64,000 nucleotides of DNA from Pseudobowmanella zhangzhouensis (GTDB lineage Bacteria > Pseudomonadota > Gammaproteobacteria > Enterobacterales > Alteromonadaceae). Shown piece by piece: positions 17,337 to 26,625 of the stretch (position 1 is the first letter of the stretch; every line of letters starts with the position of its first letter). Under the pieces are notes generated by a model. That model was given only the letters and a program-made list of their open reading frames with translations, had not been told where the DNA came from and did no database searches. Made by a program: the position numbers and the translations under genes. The stretch lies in contig NZ_JBHSYO010000007.1 of the NCBI RefSeq assembly GCF_042662685.1, positions 434,001 through 498,000 on the forward strand, in the 5' to 3' direction.

Positions 17337-18841
17337 TTGATCCGAATTACCCGGTTATATTCGCCGGCGTAAATTTGTGCGGTAATCGCAGCAATATCTG
17401 GCGAAAAATAACGATCAGAGTCATAAAACGGTACCTTGCTGCGGATCAGCGCAAAGGCGGTTTCCAGTTGCGGGGTGGTTTTCAGTGGTCGACGGAAATC
17501 CAGTCCCTGTGCGGCGCTTAATAACTCGATAGAAATAATATTAATGCTGTTTTCCAGCATATCCGCCAGTCTGCGCGCGGCAAAGGTTGCCATCGACACA
17601 TGATCTTCCTGATTAGCAGAAGTCGGCAGACTATCCACTGACGCCGGATGGGCCAGCGTTTTATTTTCAGAGGCCAGCGCCGCGGATGTAACCTGTGCCA
17701 GCATAAAGCCTGAGTTTACGCCGCCATTTTCCACCAGGAACGGTGGCAAACGTGAAAGATTCGAGTCAATTAATAACGCGCCACGTCGTTCTGATAAGGC
17801 GCCGATCTCAGCAATGGCCAATGCCAGATTGTCGGCCGCCATGGCCACTGGTTCGGCATGAAAATTACCGCCGGAAATCACATCCTCACCAAAAATCAGC
17901 GGATTATCGGTCACGCCATTGGCTTCGACTAACAGCACATCGGCAGCCTGACGGATTTGCTGCAAGCACGCGCCCATTACCTGTGGCTGACAACGCAGCG
18001 AATAGGGATCCTGCACTTTTTCGCACTGGGCGTGGGAGTTACCCACCTCACTGCTGTCAGCCAGCAGTTCTCGATATGCTGCTGCCATATCAATCTGACC
18101 TAGCTGGCCTCGTGCCTCATGAATTCTGGGGTCAAACGGTGCCCGACTGCCTAGAGCGGCCTCGACACTCAGTGCCCCGGCTACCGTGGCCGCATTGAGC
18201 AGATCCTGCGCGCCGAACAAGCCACGCAGCGCCAGTGCGGTAGACGCTTGCGTGCCATTGAGCAATGCCAGTCCTTCTTTCGGAGCGAAACTCAGTGGCT
18301 CCAGGCCTGCTATTTTAAGCCCTTCGGCGCCAGAGAGGATTTCTCCGCGGTAATGCACATGTCCTTCACCCATCAATGGCATACTCATATGCGCCAGAGG
18401 AGCTAGATCGCCACTAGCTCCCACTGAGCCTTTTTCAGGTACACATGGGTATATTTCATGGTTAAGGAGTGAAAGTAAGTACTCAATAACAATTTTGCGT
18501 ACGCCGGAGTACCCACGCGCCAGCGAGTTGATTTTCAGCGCCATCATCAGGCGTACTACACTGTCGTCCATTAGCTTGCCGACACCGGCAGCATGGGACA
18601 AGACAATCGAACGCTGCAGCAGCTCTAGCTCATCCGGTTTAATGCGGGTATTGGCCAGCAAACCGAATCCGGTGTTAATGCCATAAACGACACGTCCTTC
18701 GCTGATCACCCTGGCGACGGTTTGAGCCGAAGCCTCAACCTGTTGCCAGGCGCTGTCCGTTAAAGAGAGCGTGACGTTTTTATGCAATATCTGACGCAAA
18801 TCGGCCAGGGTGAGTTTTCCGGGGTGAATGCACAGGCTCAT
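17333..18841 (-). CDS. hutH: Histidine ammonia-lyase
   Basis: A 502-residue enzyme, first step of histidine degradation (histidine to urocanate and ammonia). The Ala142-Ser143-Gly144 triad that forms the MIO cofactor is in GSVGASGDLAPL. Downstream signatures KTLAHPASVDSLPTSANQED are present. Its start codon overlaps the hutU stop by one base, so hutU and hutH are one transcription unit. Confidence 0.98.
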   Translation of the reverse strand: MSLCIHPGKLTLADLRQILHKNVTLSLTDSAWQQVEASAQTVARVISEGRVVYGINTGFGLLANTRIKPDELELLQRSIVLSHAAGVGKLMDDSVVRLMMALKINSLARGYSGVRKIVIEYLLSLLNHEIYPCVPEKGSVGASGDLAPLAHMSMPLMGEGHVHYRGEILSGAEGLKIAGLEPLSFAPKEGLALLNGTQASTALALRGLFGAQDLLNAATVAGALSVEAALGSRAPFDPRIHEARGQLGQIDMAAAYRELLADSSEVGNSHAQCEKVQDPYSLRCQPQVMGACLQQIRQAADVLLVEANGVTDNPLIFGEDVISGGNFHAEPVAMAADNLALAIAEIGALSERRGALLIDSNLSRLPPFLVENGGVNSGFMLAQVTSAALASENKTLAHPASVDSLPTSANQEDHVSMATFAARRLADMLENSINIISIELLSAAQGLDFRRPLKTTPQLETAFALIRSKVPFYDSDRYFSPDIAAITAQIYAGEYNRVIRIN

Positions 18842-20511
18842 CAGGCGTCTTGCTCCAGCATAGGTAAATCCAACCCGTTTTCACGAGCACAGCGTTTGGC
18901 AATATCGTAGCCGGCGTCTGCATGGCGCATTACGCCGGTTGCGGGATCGTTCCATAATACCCTGGCGAGACGTTTGTCCGCCTCATCCGTGCCATCGCAT
19001 ACGATGACCACGCCTGAATGTTGACTAAAGCCCATGCCAACGCCACCGCCATGATGCAGGCTGACCCAGGTTGCGCCACCGGCGGTATTTAACAGCGCAT
19101 TAAGCAATGGCCAGTCAGAGACGGCGTCTGAGCCGTCCAGCATGGCTTCGGTCTCGCGGTTTGGGCTGGCTACCGAGCCTGAGTCCAGGTGGTCACGACC
19201 GATAACGACCGGGGCAGATAGCTCGCCATTTTTCACCATCTGATTAAATGCACGAGCAATGCGTGCGCGGTCTTTCAGGCCAATCCAGCATATGCGCGCG
19301 GGTAAGCCCTGAAAGTGAATGCGTTCGCGCGCCATATCTAACCAGTTATGCAAATGAGGATTATCCGGGATCAGTTCTTTGACTTTCGCATCCGTTTTGT
19401 AGATGTCCTTGGGATCGCCGGACAGTGCTGCCCAACGAAATGGTCCAATACCTTCGCAAAACAGAGGGCGGATATAGGCAGGCACAAAGCCCGGGAAATC
19501 AAATGCATTATTAACACCGACTTCTAATGCCATCTGGCGAATATTGTTACCGTAATCGAAGGTCGCCGCGCCGCGCTCCTGCAGCGTCAGCATTGCGCGC
19601 ACCTGCACGGCCATTGACTGTTTGGCGGCACTTACCACTTCGGCTGGTTTTTCGACTCGCATGTTGGCCGCATGTGCAAGTGTCCAACCCTGCGGCAGAT
19701 AGCCATTTAACGGATCGTGTGCTGAGGTCTGGTCGGTCACCACATCGGGAGTGATATTGCGTTCGACAAGCTCACTGAACACATCGGCAGCATTGCCGAG
19801 CAGGCCGACTGAAACCGGCACGTCAGTGTGGTGGATAATGTCCAGTGCCTCATCCAGCGTCAGGGCTTTTTTATCTACATAGCCGGTACGCAGGCGAAAA
19901 TCGATGCGGGTTTCGTCACATTCAACCGCGATCATTGAAAAGCCTGCCATGGTGGCGGCCAACGGTTGTGCCCCGCCCATTCCACCTAAACCGCCAGTGA
20001 GTACCCACTTTCCTTTTATGTCGCCATTGAAATGCTTTCTCGCCGCTGCACCAAAGGTTTCATAGGTGCCCTGTACAATTCCTTGACTGCCGATATAGAT
20101 CCAACTGCCAGCGGTCATCTGGCCGTACATCATCAGGCCTTGCTTATCCAGTTCGTTAAATTTTTCCCAGGTTGCCCATTGCGGCACCAGATTGGAGTTG
20201 GCAATCAGCACACGAGGTGCGTTTTCATGGGTTTCAAATACACCCACCGGCTTACCTGACTGTACCAGCAAGGTTTGGTGTAGCTCGAGACGCTGCAGTA
20301 TCTCAACGATCTTATCGAAGCATACCCAATCTCGCGCCGCGCGGCCGATACCACCGTATACCACCAGATCTTCCGGACGCTCGGCTACATCCGGGTCGAG
20401 ATTATTCATTAACATGCGCAACGCGGCTTCGGTTTGCCAGTGTTTGCAGCTTAACTGGCTGCCATGGGGCGCCCGGATCACCCGGGTAGGATCGTGTCTG
20501 TCAGATTGCAT
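18841..20511 (-). CDS. hutU: Urocanate hydratase
   Basis: A 556-residue urocanase that converts urocanate to imidazolonepropionate using tightly bound NAD. The family segments GGLGGMGGAQPLA (NAD site) and GLPARICWIGLKDR (containing the catalytic cysteine, about residue 410) are present. It is the first gene of the hutU-hutH unit, divergent from hutI across a 123-base gap in which I could not read a HutC-type operator. Confidence 0.98.
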   Translation of the reverse strand: MQSDRHDPTRVIRAPHGSQLSCKHWQTEAALRMLMNNLDPDVAERPEDLVVYGGIGRAARDWVCFDKIVEILQRLELHQTLLVQSGKPVGVFETHENAPRVLIANSNLVPQWATWEKFNELDKQGLMMYGQMTAGSWIYIGSQGIVQGTYETFGAAARKHFNGDIKGKWVLTGGLGGMGGAQPLAATMAGFSMIAVECDETRIDFRLRTGYVDKKALTLDEALDIIHHTDVPVSVGLLGNAADVFSELVERNITPDVVTDQTSAHDPLNGYLPQGWTLAHAANMRVEKPAEVVSAAKQSMAVQVRAMLTLQERGAATFDYGNNIRQMALEVGVNNAFDFPGFVPAYIRPLFCEGIGPFRWAALSGDPKDIYKTDAKVKELIPDNPHLHNWLDMARERIHFQGLPARICWIGLKDRARIARAFNQMVKNGELSAPVVIGRDHLDSGSVASPNRETEAMLDGSDAVSDWPLLNALLNTAGGATWVSLHHGGGVGMGFSQHSGVVIVCDGTDEADKRLARVLWNDPATGVMRHADAGYDIAKRCARENGLDLPMLEQDA

Positions 20512-20634
20512 AGGGAATTCCGTACATTTTTTATTTAGCGGCTACTAACTGCCGGTTTGCGGAAGCGGTCAAATTGACACAGCGGCCATAACCTTTCAAG
20601 CTAGCCCATCGTTTGAATCAGGACGTTTATCTGT

Positions 20635-21873
20635 ATGTCTGTTAACCCTGCTTGCCATCCCTTGCGTGGCGATACGCTCATTACCAATGTACATCTTGCT
20701 TGCATGCATCCTGACCAGCCACCGGCTTTTGAAAATGCCGCAGTGTTAATTGAGCGTGGGCAAATCGTGTGGATCGGCCAGGTAAGTGAATTGAGTCAGG
20801 TTAGCGCAGACGAGACCTTTGATGGGCAGGGTCAATGGCTACTGCCCGGCTTTATTGATTGCCACACCCATTTGGTGTTCGGTGGCAGTCGTGCAGATGA
20901 ATTCGAGCAACGTTTGCACGGTGCCAGCTATCAGCAAATTGCGGCGGCAGGCGGCGGTATTCTAAGCACGGTACGCGCAACCCGGGAAGCCAGTGAAGAT
21001 CAGTTGTTTGCCAGTGCCAAACAGCGTGCGTTGACCTTAATTGCTCAGGGCGTGACCAGTATTGAAGTGAAATCCGGTTATGGTCTGGATACGGCAACAG
21101 AATTAAAGATGTTGCGCGTTGCGCGTCGCTTAGGAGATGAATTACCGCTTAACATTGCCTGTACTTTTCTTGGCGCGCACGCCTTGCCGGCCGACTTCGC
21201 GGGCAACGCACAGGGTTATATCGATTTGGTCTGTGAGCAGATGCTGCCCAAGGCGGTAGAGGCTGGGCTGGTCGATGCGGTGGATGTATTTTGTGAGTCG
21301 GTGGGTTTCACGTTAGCGCAAACCCGTCAGGTGTTTGAAACCGCCAAAGGTCTGGGCGTACCGGTCAAATGCCATGCGGAGCAGTTATCGAATCTGGGCG
21401 GCAGCGCCTTAACCGCTGAGTTTGCTGGCTTATCTGTCGATCATATTGAGTTCTTGGATGAGGCAGGTGTCAAGGCGATTGCGGCCAGTGGTACTGTTGC
21501 CACTTTGCTGCCGGGGGCGTTTTACTTTTTACGTGAGACACAATTACCACCCATTGACCTGTTGCGCGCTAATGGCGTGCCAATGGCGCTGGCAACAGAT
21601 TACAACCCTGGTACGTCACCGTTATGCAACCTGTTGCTGATGCTGAATATGTCTTGTACCCTGTTCCGTTTGACCCCAACAGAAGCTCTGCAAGGCGTTA
21701 CCTGCCATGCCGCGCGAGCACTGGGATGGCAGCAGCGGGTGGGCAGTATCGCGGTCGGTTATCAGGCCGATTTATGTTTATGGGATATTGCCCAGCCTAA
21801 TCAACTGGCTTATCAGTTCGGGGATTTGCGTCCATCGGCGCGCTGGTTTAAAGGACAATTACAAGACCTATGA
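20635..21873 (+). CDS. hutI: Imidazolonepropionase
   Basis: A 412-residue amidohydrolase that opens imidazolonepropionate to formimino-L-glutamate. The metal-binding HxH is in FIDCHTHLVFGG, with the further histidine in KCHAEQLSNLGG and the catalytic Asp in ATDYNPGTSP. Its last codons overlap the start of the GNAT gene (ATGA), so the two are translationally coupled. Confidence 0.97.
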   Translation: MSVNPACHPLRGDTLITNVHLACMHPDQPPAFENAAVLIERGQIVWIGQVSELSQVSADETFDGQGQWLLPGFIDCHTHLVFGGSRADEFEQRLHGASYQQIAAAGGGILSTVRATREASEDQLFASAKQRALTLIAQGVTSIEVKSGYGLDTATELKMLRVARRLGDELPLNIACTFLGAHALPADFAGNAQGYIDLVCEQMLPKAVEAGLVDAVDVFCESVGFTLAQTRQVFETAKGLGVPVKCHAEQLSNLGGSALTAEFAGLSVDHIEFLDEAGVKAIAASGTVATLLPGAFYFLRETQLPPIDLLRANGVPMALATDYNPGTSPLCNLLLMLNMSCTLFRLTPTEALQGVTCHAARALGWQQRVGSIAVGYQADLCLWDIAQPNQLAYQFGDLRPSARWFKGQLQDL

Positions 21874-22424
21874 CAACAATCGACACGGCCCGTTTACGTT
21901 TACGCCACTGGAAAGATATTGACCTTGCCGGTTTTGCTGCGCTTAATGCCGATCCCGACGTTATGCGCTTTTTCCCTGCAATGCTGACCCGTGAACAAAG
22001 TGATGCGGCGGCGCAGCGCTATCAACAGGGTCTGGCCGCTCGCGGCTATGGATTTTGGGCGGTAGAGCGCAAAGAACAGGGCGATTTTATTGGCTTTATT
22101 GGTATTCAGCCGTTAAAGCCGGATTTACCTTGTGCACCGGGCGTTGAGATCGGCTGGCGACTGGCTTCCCACTGCTGGCGAAAGGGTTATGCCTCGGAAG
22201 GTGCAAAGGCGGTCAGAGATTTTGCCTTTCAGACGCTGCAATTGAGTGAGCTTAAATCGATTACTCCGGTAATCAATCAACCTTCACGTGGGGTGATGGA
22301 GAAAATAGGCATGTCTGACAGTGGTGCGAATTTTTTGCATCCGCTGGTCAGTGCCGGGCATCCGCTGCATGAACATGTGATGTATCGAATGTCATCGCAG
22401 GACTGGCTGTCTTTAAAGGACTAA
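21870..22424 (+). CDS. GNAT family N-acetyltransferase (RimJ/RimL-like)
   Basis: A 184-residue acetyltransferase of the type-3 (RimJ/RimL-like) group: TARLRLRHWKDIDLAGFAALNADPDVMRFFP at the start, and an acetyl-CoA loop RKGYASEGAKAV at about residues 105-116. The substrate is unknown. Coupling to hutI suggests a role linked to histidine catabolism, or simple hitch-hiking. The 3' end overlaps convergent hutG by 12 bases. Confidence 0.85.
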   Translation: MTTIDTARLRLRHWKDIDLAGFAALNADPDVMRFFPAMLTREQSDAAAQRYQQGLAARGYGFWAVERKEQGDFIGFIGIQPLKPDLPCAPGVEIGWRLASHCWRKGYASEGAKAVRDFAFQTLQLSELKSITPVINQPSRGVMEKIGMSDSGANFLHPLVSAGHPLHEHVMYRMSSQDWLSLKD

Positions 22425-23486
22425 GCGCGCCTTTACAAACGCGCAGATAAGTTCGGCCAACACCTGGCCACAGACTTTTTGACCGGCGCTGAGACCCGCC
22501 GGATGACGCTCGGGTGCTGCCTCGGCCAGATGCAGGTAGCTGACTTTTTCTAACGCTGCCAGACGATGCACATAATACAGCGCATCGTCGACTCCAACGC
22601 CACAGGCTGTCATGGCGGAGCTGGGCATATTACTGATGGCATCCACATCTAACTCTAGGCCAATCGGCGAGTCTGATTTAAGTAAATACTGACTAACTTC
22701 CGAAAGAATGTTGGTCAGAGTGTGGGTGCGTCGCCATGCCCAGCTTTGCAGCGTATGAAACGGAAATCCGGCTTGGGTTAGTGCAGTCAGACTGTCGTGA
22801 TTGTTCTTTTGCTCGTGTAAACCGACCACTGTGTAGTGACTTAACGCCCCCTGCTGATGAGCATAACGAAACGGATTACCACTATGACGGCCTTCGCGCG
22901 CACGGAAATCACTGTGTGGATCCAGATTGGCAACGGCCAGCGGTTGATTGAAGTGCTCAAAGCAAGCCTGAATTATTGGCAGGGCATTATTGTGCCCGCC
23001 GCCAATCACGATGGGGATTAATCCGGCCTCGATAATATCGCTGACTGCCGCTTTCACCCGTAAGTCCAGTTGATGACAGGCTTCGCGCAGGTTTTCGGTG
23101 CTGGGATTGGAGCAGGCGGGTGGCTGCACCGTACCAGCGATCAGGAGTTGTTCGCCGCTCATAAATGCATTGGATTGCATATTGAGTAGCACGCTAAGCA
23201 GTGCCGGCCAGGCCAACGTGGCGCCACCTAAACCCAGATTCGCGCGCGGGCCAATATCTTCCGGCACGCCTAATAGCGCGTAGCGATAGCCCTGCTGATA
23301 AGCCTCATCGAGGTCAAAGGCTGGCGTGAGCAAGCCCATACGCTCACCGAGCCGGACTTCTCCGGCTCTGAGCTGTAAGAGGGTATCGCGTTCGTCCGCA
23401 GTAAATACGGTAAAGGCGTAAGAAGGGTTACTCAATATCCAGAGGCTCTGGTGACAGGATAATACCGGTATTGTCGGCGTACACAT
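22413..23486 (-). CDS. hutG: Formimidoylglutamase (arginase/ureohydrolase family)
   Basis: The last Hut step, splitting formimino-glutamate to glutamate and formamide. Manganese motifs are visible: GGGHNNA, NLDPHSDFR and ELDVDAIS. The ATG at 23486 gives 357 residues but overlaps rraA by 59 bases. A TTG at 23435 (SNPSYAFTVF...) would give 340 residues with an 8-base overlap and fits the family length better; I cannot decide from sequence alone. It is downstream of rraA on the same strand and convergent with the hutI-GNAT pair. Confidence 0.9.
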   Translation of the reverse strand: MCTPTIPVLSCHQSLWILSNPSYAFTVFTADERDTLLQLRAGEVRLGERMGLLTPAFDLDEAYQQGYRYALLGVPEDIGPRANLGLGGATLAWPALLSVLLNMQSNAFMSGEQLLIAGTVQPPACSNPSTENLREACHQLDLRVKAAVSDIIEAGLIPIVIGGGHNNALPIIQACFEHFNQPLAVANLDPHSDFRAREGRHSGNPFRYAHQQGALSHYTVVGLHEQKNNHDSLTALTQAGFPFHTLQSWAWRRTHTLTNILSEVSQYLLKSDSPIGLELDVDAISNMPSSAMTACGVGVDDALYYVHRLAALEKVSYLHLAEAAPERHPAGLSAGQKVCGQVLAELICAFVKARLVL

Positions 23487-23913
23487 GGTCTTCTGGCAGG
23501 AAAGTTACGCCACCAAAGTTCACCGGAATATCGATATCACCGATAGGCTCGAAGTCGGCACCGACCGGAATCGCCGCCACCGCATGAATGCCAATATCTA
23601 AGTCTTCCAGCGCGTCCACATCACGTACGCTGCCGTAGCAGATGATACCTTCCCATTCATTTTCTACCGCTAATTGCGCGATGCCATAATCGATCAGGGC
23701 GCGACGATTAGAGCCGCCGCCATCGACTAACAACACTTTACCGCGGCCATTCTGACTCAGCACCTGTTCGATCAGACCGCGGGACTCAAAGCACTTTACC
23801 GTGGAAATTTCGCCGCCATAGGAAGCCCGTCCGCCGTAGCTGACGAAAATCGGTTCGACCACGTCGACCGAGTCGGCAAATAAATCGCAAAGTTCAGAAG
23901 TGTTGTAATCCAT
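23428..23913 (-). CDS. rraA: Regulator of RNase E activity A
   Basis: A 161-residue protein, the same length as E. coli RraA, which binds RNase E and inhibits mRNA decay. Hallmarks: YNTSELCDLFADSV at the N-terminus, and GKVLLVDGGGSNRRAL with WEGIICYGSVRDVD in the core. The family fold resembles HMG aldolase. It has a readable promoter upstream; hutG overlaps its 3' end. Confidence 0.95.
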   Translation of the reverse strand: MDYNTSELCDLFADSVDVVEPIFVSYGGRASYGGEISTVKCFESRGLIEQVLSQNGRGKVLLVDGGGSNRRALIDYGIAQLAVENEWEGIICYGSVRDVDALEDLDIGIHAVAAIPVGADFEPIGDIDIPVNFGGVTFLPEDHVYADNTGIILSPEPLDIE

Positions 23914-23944
23914 AATTGTTCCGCAGTTGTTCGCTAGCCAAGAG

Positions 23945-23973
23945 AGTATAATGCCACATCTGCTTTAGTTAAA
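23945..23973 (-). promoter_or_regulatory. Candidate promoter for rraA
   Basis: Minus-strand TTTAAC (23968-23973), 17 bases, then TATACT (23945-23950), about 31 bases before the rraA start. Confidence 0.5.
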
Positions 23974-24004
23974 ACCTTGAATTTTCAGTGACAATTGATC
24001 GGTA

Positions 24005-25030
24005 TCAGATCTGGCGCTTACTGTAGTCTTCGATAAACGCATCGATAATGTCACCGGCTTCAAGAATGTCCTCATCGCTGAATTTAGCGATATGGAATAA
24101 GGCTTCCCCTTCATTGGCGATGGGAATTTTACTCATGCCAATCACCAGTCCCTCGATTGGCGAGCGAATTGGTTGCTCCATATCACCATGGGGGCTGCAG
24201 CTGTAACCGAGAATATCGCCTTTATGTACCTGACTGCCCAATTTCACTTTATTGGTGATCAGGCCGTCGTTTTCATTACGCACCCACTGGCTGTTGTTGG
24301 CCATCAGGGGTTTGAAGCTGGTGCGAATACCACGCCGTTGCACCATGCCCAGTTCTTTCATCACGTTGAGTACGCCGAGCAGGCCAGCTTTAATCGGGCG
24401 CGACTCGAGACGCAACGCTTCCCCGGCCTCATACACGATTACCGATATACCCAGTGCGTTGGCTTCGGCGCGCAGGGTGCCTTCACGTTCTTTGGCGTGC
24501 AGGATAACCGGCACGTTAAACGCCTCCGCCATTTTCAAGGCGACAGGGTCGGTAATATTGCAGCGGATCTGGGGCAGGTTAGTGCGGTGAATCGCGCCGG
24601 TATGCAGATCGATAATATGGGTGGCCTTGGTCATCAGTTCGGTGTACACCAGCCAGGCTAAACGGGAACCCAGTGCGCCCCGTTCGCTGCCCGGGAAGCA
24701 GCGGTTCAGGTCGCGCCGATCCGGCAGGTAGCGGGTCTGGTGAATAAAACCAAATACATTGACGATAGGCACGATCATCACCGTACCTTCCAGGCGTTTG
24801 GGATTGAGCTTTTTGATTAGCCGTCGGCATATATCGATGCCGTTCAATTCATCGCCGTGCACCGCTGCACAAATCAGTAAAACCGGTCCGTCCTTGGTGC
24901 CGTGGAAAACCTCCACATGTAAATCCATGGGGGTATCGGTATATAAGCGTACCGCAGGGATTTTGACAGATTTTTGCGTGCCGGCCGGTACGGATACGTC
25001 GGCCAGCACAAAGGGGGCACGTCTTGCCAC
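24005..25030 (-). CDS. AstE/aspartoacylase-like M14 zinc hydrolase of the rim operon
   Basis: A 341-residue protein of the succinylglutamate desuccinylase/aspartoacylase group (M14-like fold). The zinc motif H-G-D-E is in AAVHGDELNG (about residue 60), with the second histidine in HIIDLHTGA (about 145). A C-terminal biotinyl-like beta domain (about 240-320) follows. It begins three bases after rimK and belongs to the rimB-rimK operon. The substrate is not known; by its company it could act on glutamyl or N-acyl amino acid products, which is inference only. Confidence 0.88.
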   Translation of the reverse strand: MARRAPFVLADVSVPAGTQKSVKIPAVRLYTDTPMDLHVEVFHGTKDGPVLLICAAVHGDELNGIDICRRLIKKLNPKRLEGTVMIVPIVNVFGFIHQTRYLPDRRDLNRCFPGSERGALGSRLAWLVYTELMTKATHIIDLHTGAIHRTNLPQIRCNITDPVALKMAEAFNVPVILHAKEREGTLRAEANALGISVIVYEAGEALRLESRPIKAGLLGVLNVMKELGMVQRRGIRTSFKPLMANNSQWVRNENDGLITNKVKLGSQVHKGDILGYSCSPHGDMEQPIRSPIEGLVIGMSKIPIANEGEALFHIAKFSDEDILEAGDIIDAFIEDYSKRQI

Positions 25031-25033
25031 TCG

Positions 25034-25939
25034 TTAACCTTTGCCTCTGGTTCTGGTGCGCTTAGATTGGGCATTTTTCTCAATGAATTCAATGATTTTC
25101 CCAGCAATGTCTTTGCCGGTTGCGCCTTCGATGCCTTCCAGACCCGGAGATGAATTCACTTCCATGACTACCGGACCATGGTTGGAGCGTAAGATATCGA
25201 CACCTGCGACATTCAATCCCATGGTTTTCGCCGCTCGCACCGCCGTCAGACGTTCTTCCGGCGTCAGGCGGATAATCGAAGCGGTACCGCCACGGTGCAG
25301 GTTAGAGCGGAATTCCCCCGGCTTGGCCTGGCGTTTCATCGCGGCAATGACCTTGTCGCCAATGACGAAGCAACGAATATCAGCGCCGCCCGCCTCCTTT
25401 ATGTATTCCTGTACCATGATGTTGGCATTTAAACCCATAAAGGCTTCAATCACCGACTCTGCCGCTTTGCGGGTTTCTGCCAATACCACACCGATACCCT
25501 GAGTACCTTCCAACAGCTTGATCACCAGCGGAGCGCCGCCGACCATCTCGATTAGATCGGGAATATTACTGGCCTGGTTAGCGAAACCTGTGACCGGCAG
25601 GCCGATACCCTTGCGCGACAGCAACTGTAACGAGCGCAATTTATCGCGGCTGCGGGTAATGGCGACAGATTCATTCAGGGGATACACGCCCATCATCTCA
25701 AACTGGCGCAGAACTGCCGTGCCATAAAAAGTGATGGAGGCACCAATGCGCGGAATGATCGCGTCGAATTGAGGTAACTCTTTACCACGCACGTGGATGG
25801 AGTTTTCCTTCATATTGATGTTCATATAGCACTTAAGTGCATCCACCACGACCACTTCGTGGCCGCGTTGCTCGGCAGCCTCTTTCAGGCGGCGGGTGGA
25901 GTAAAGATTGGCGTTGCGCGATAAGACCGCAATTTTCAT
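25034..25939 (-). CDS. rimK: RimK, ribosomal protein S6--L-glutamate ligase
   Basis: A 301-residue ATP-grasp ligase that adds glutamates to the C-terminus of ribosomal protein S6. Family hallmarks: the N-terminal MKIAVLSRNANLYSTRRLKEAA, the ATP-binding LVIKLLEGTQGIGVVLAET and the metal-binding VMEVNSSPGLEGIE. In Pseudomonas, RimK modification is tied to c-di-GMP and RimB. Its start overlaps the end of the upstream rimB-like gene by four bases. Confidence 0.96.
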   Translation of the reverse strand: MKIAVLSRNANLYSTRRLKEAAEQRGHEVVVVDALKCYMNINMKENSIHVRGKELPQFDAIIPRIGASITFYGTAVLRQFEMMGVYPLNESVAITRSRDKLRSLQLLSRKGIGLPVTGFANQASNIPDLIEMVGGAPLVIKLLEGTQGIGVVLAETRKAAESVIEAFMGLNANIMVQEYIKEAGGADIRCFVIGDKVIAAMKRQAKPGEFRSNLHRGGTASIIRLTPEERLTAVRAAKTMGLNVAGVDILRSNHGPVVMEVNSSPGLEGIEGATGKDIAGKIIEFIEKNAQSKRTRTRGKG

Positions 25940-26364
25940 GAATGCTTTCCTAATAAATAAGAGGCGGCTGGGTCGACGATAAAGCGTTTCAGCATAGCCT
26001 GACGCCCCAGTAACATTCTAAACTTCATACTGTCACGATTGGTCAGGGTCAGCTCGATGGGATAACTCTGGTTACCCGCCACCAACTCCGTACGAATCAC
26101 ATAACGTAGCTCTTCGTGACCACCGGAGTCGCGAACTACGCGTTGGTCATGTATTTTGGCTTCGGTAATGACCACGGTTTCGTTATCATTTTGGCGCGGA
26201 TGCATAAAAATACGGATCCATTCTTCGCCGTCCTTCTCAAACGGTTCCAGATTAAACGCATGCAAACAGGACGTTCGGGCGCCGGTATCAACTTTCATTT
26301 TTATCGAGGAGATGCCCAGCTCAGGTAAGCTGGCCCACTCTCTCCAACCTAGGGTTGCGGTCAT
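25936..26364 (-). CDS. RimB-like retropepsin-type protease (DUF785 / ATP-dependent zinc protease family)
   Basis: A 142-residue protein with the single aspartic-protease-type motif KVDTGARTSCLHA (Asp-Thr-Gly, about residue 26) and the second conserved block GRQAMLKRFIVDPAASYLLG at the C-terminus. Proteins of this family next to rimK are called RimB in Pseudomonas and influence RimK activity. Database names as a zinc protease are historical; the DTGA motif suggests a retropepsin-like fold. First gene of the rimB-rimK-M14 unit. Confidence 0.85.
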   Translation of the reverse strand: MTATLGWREWASLPELGISSIKMKVDTGARTSCLHAFNLEPFEKDGEEWIRIFMHPRQNDNETVVITEAKIHDQRVVRDSGGHEELRYVIRTELVAGNQSYPIELTLTNRDSMKFRMLLGRQAMLKRFIVDPAASYLLGKHS

Positions 26365-26428
26365 ATTTAAATCTCAAAATATGCGATAGAAATTCGCCTG
26401 CGATATACCATGAATTTTGTCTTACAGC

Positions 26429-26446
26429 TAACAACAAATGTTGTTA
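26429..26446. promoter_or_regulatory. Operator-like dyad upstream of rimB
   Basis: TAACAACA-AA-TGTTGTTA, perfect 8-base arms around a two-base centre, 65 bases upstream of the rimB-like start and about 145 bases upstream of the nhaD -10. It has no T tract, so it looks like a protein-binding site, not a terminator. Confidence 0.45.
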
Positions 26447-26589
26447 CGCAGCAAAAATCATCGGCAAAATATCTACGTTTTACTGATAGTTAGCTCAGTG
26501 TACAGCCTTTGAACAGCTTTTGGATAAATTAACCGCACACAAACCCTCACTATAGACAAAATAAATGCCCCCAATGAATTAAGACTGCG

Positions 26590-26604
26590 TATAATTCGCG
26601 CCCA
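26590..26604 (+). promoter_or_regulatory. -10 element and GC-rich discriminator of nhaD
   Basis: Perfect TATAAT (26590-26595) followed by TCGCGCCCA. No good -35 hexamer is seen at 16-18 bases. The ATG is at 26626 behind a GGGGACG ribosome-binding site. Confidence 0.5.
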
Positions 26605-26625
26605 TCAACGGACGGGGACGAAAAA

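Noticed and set aside
20512..20634. HutC operator between hutU and hutI
   Set aside because: No CTTGTATATACAAG-like dyad could be found in the gap, and no hutC gene is in the window.
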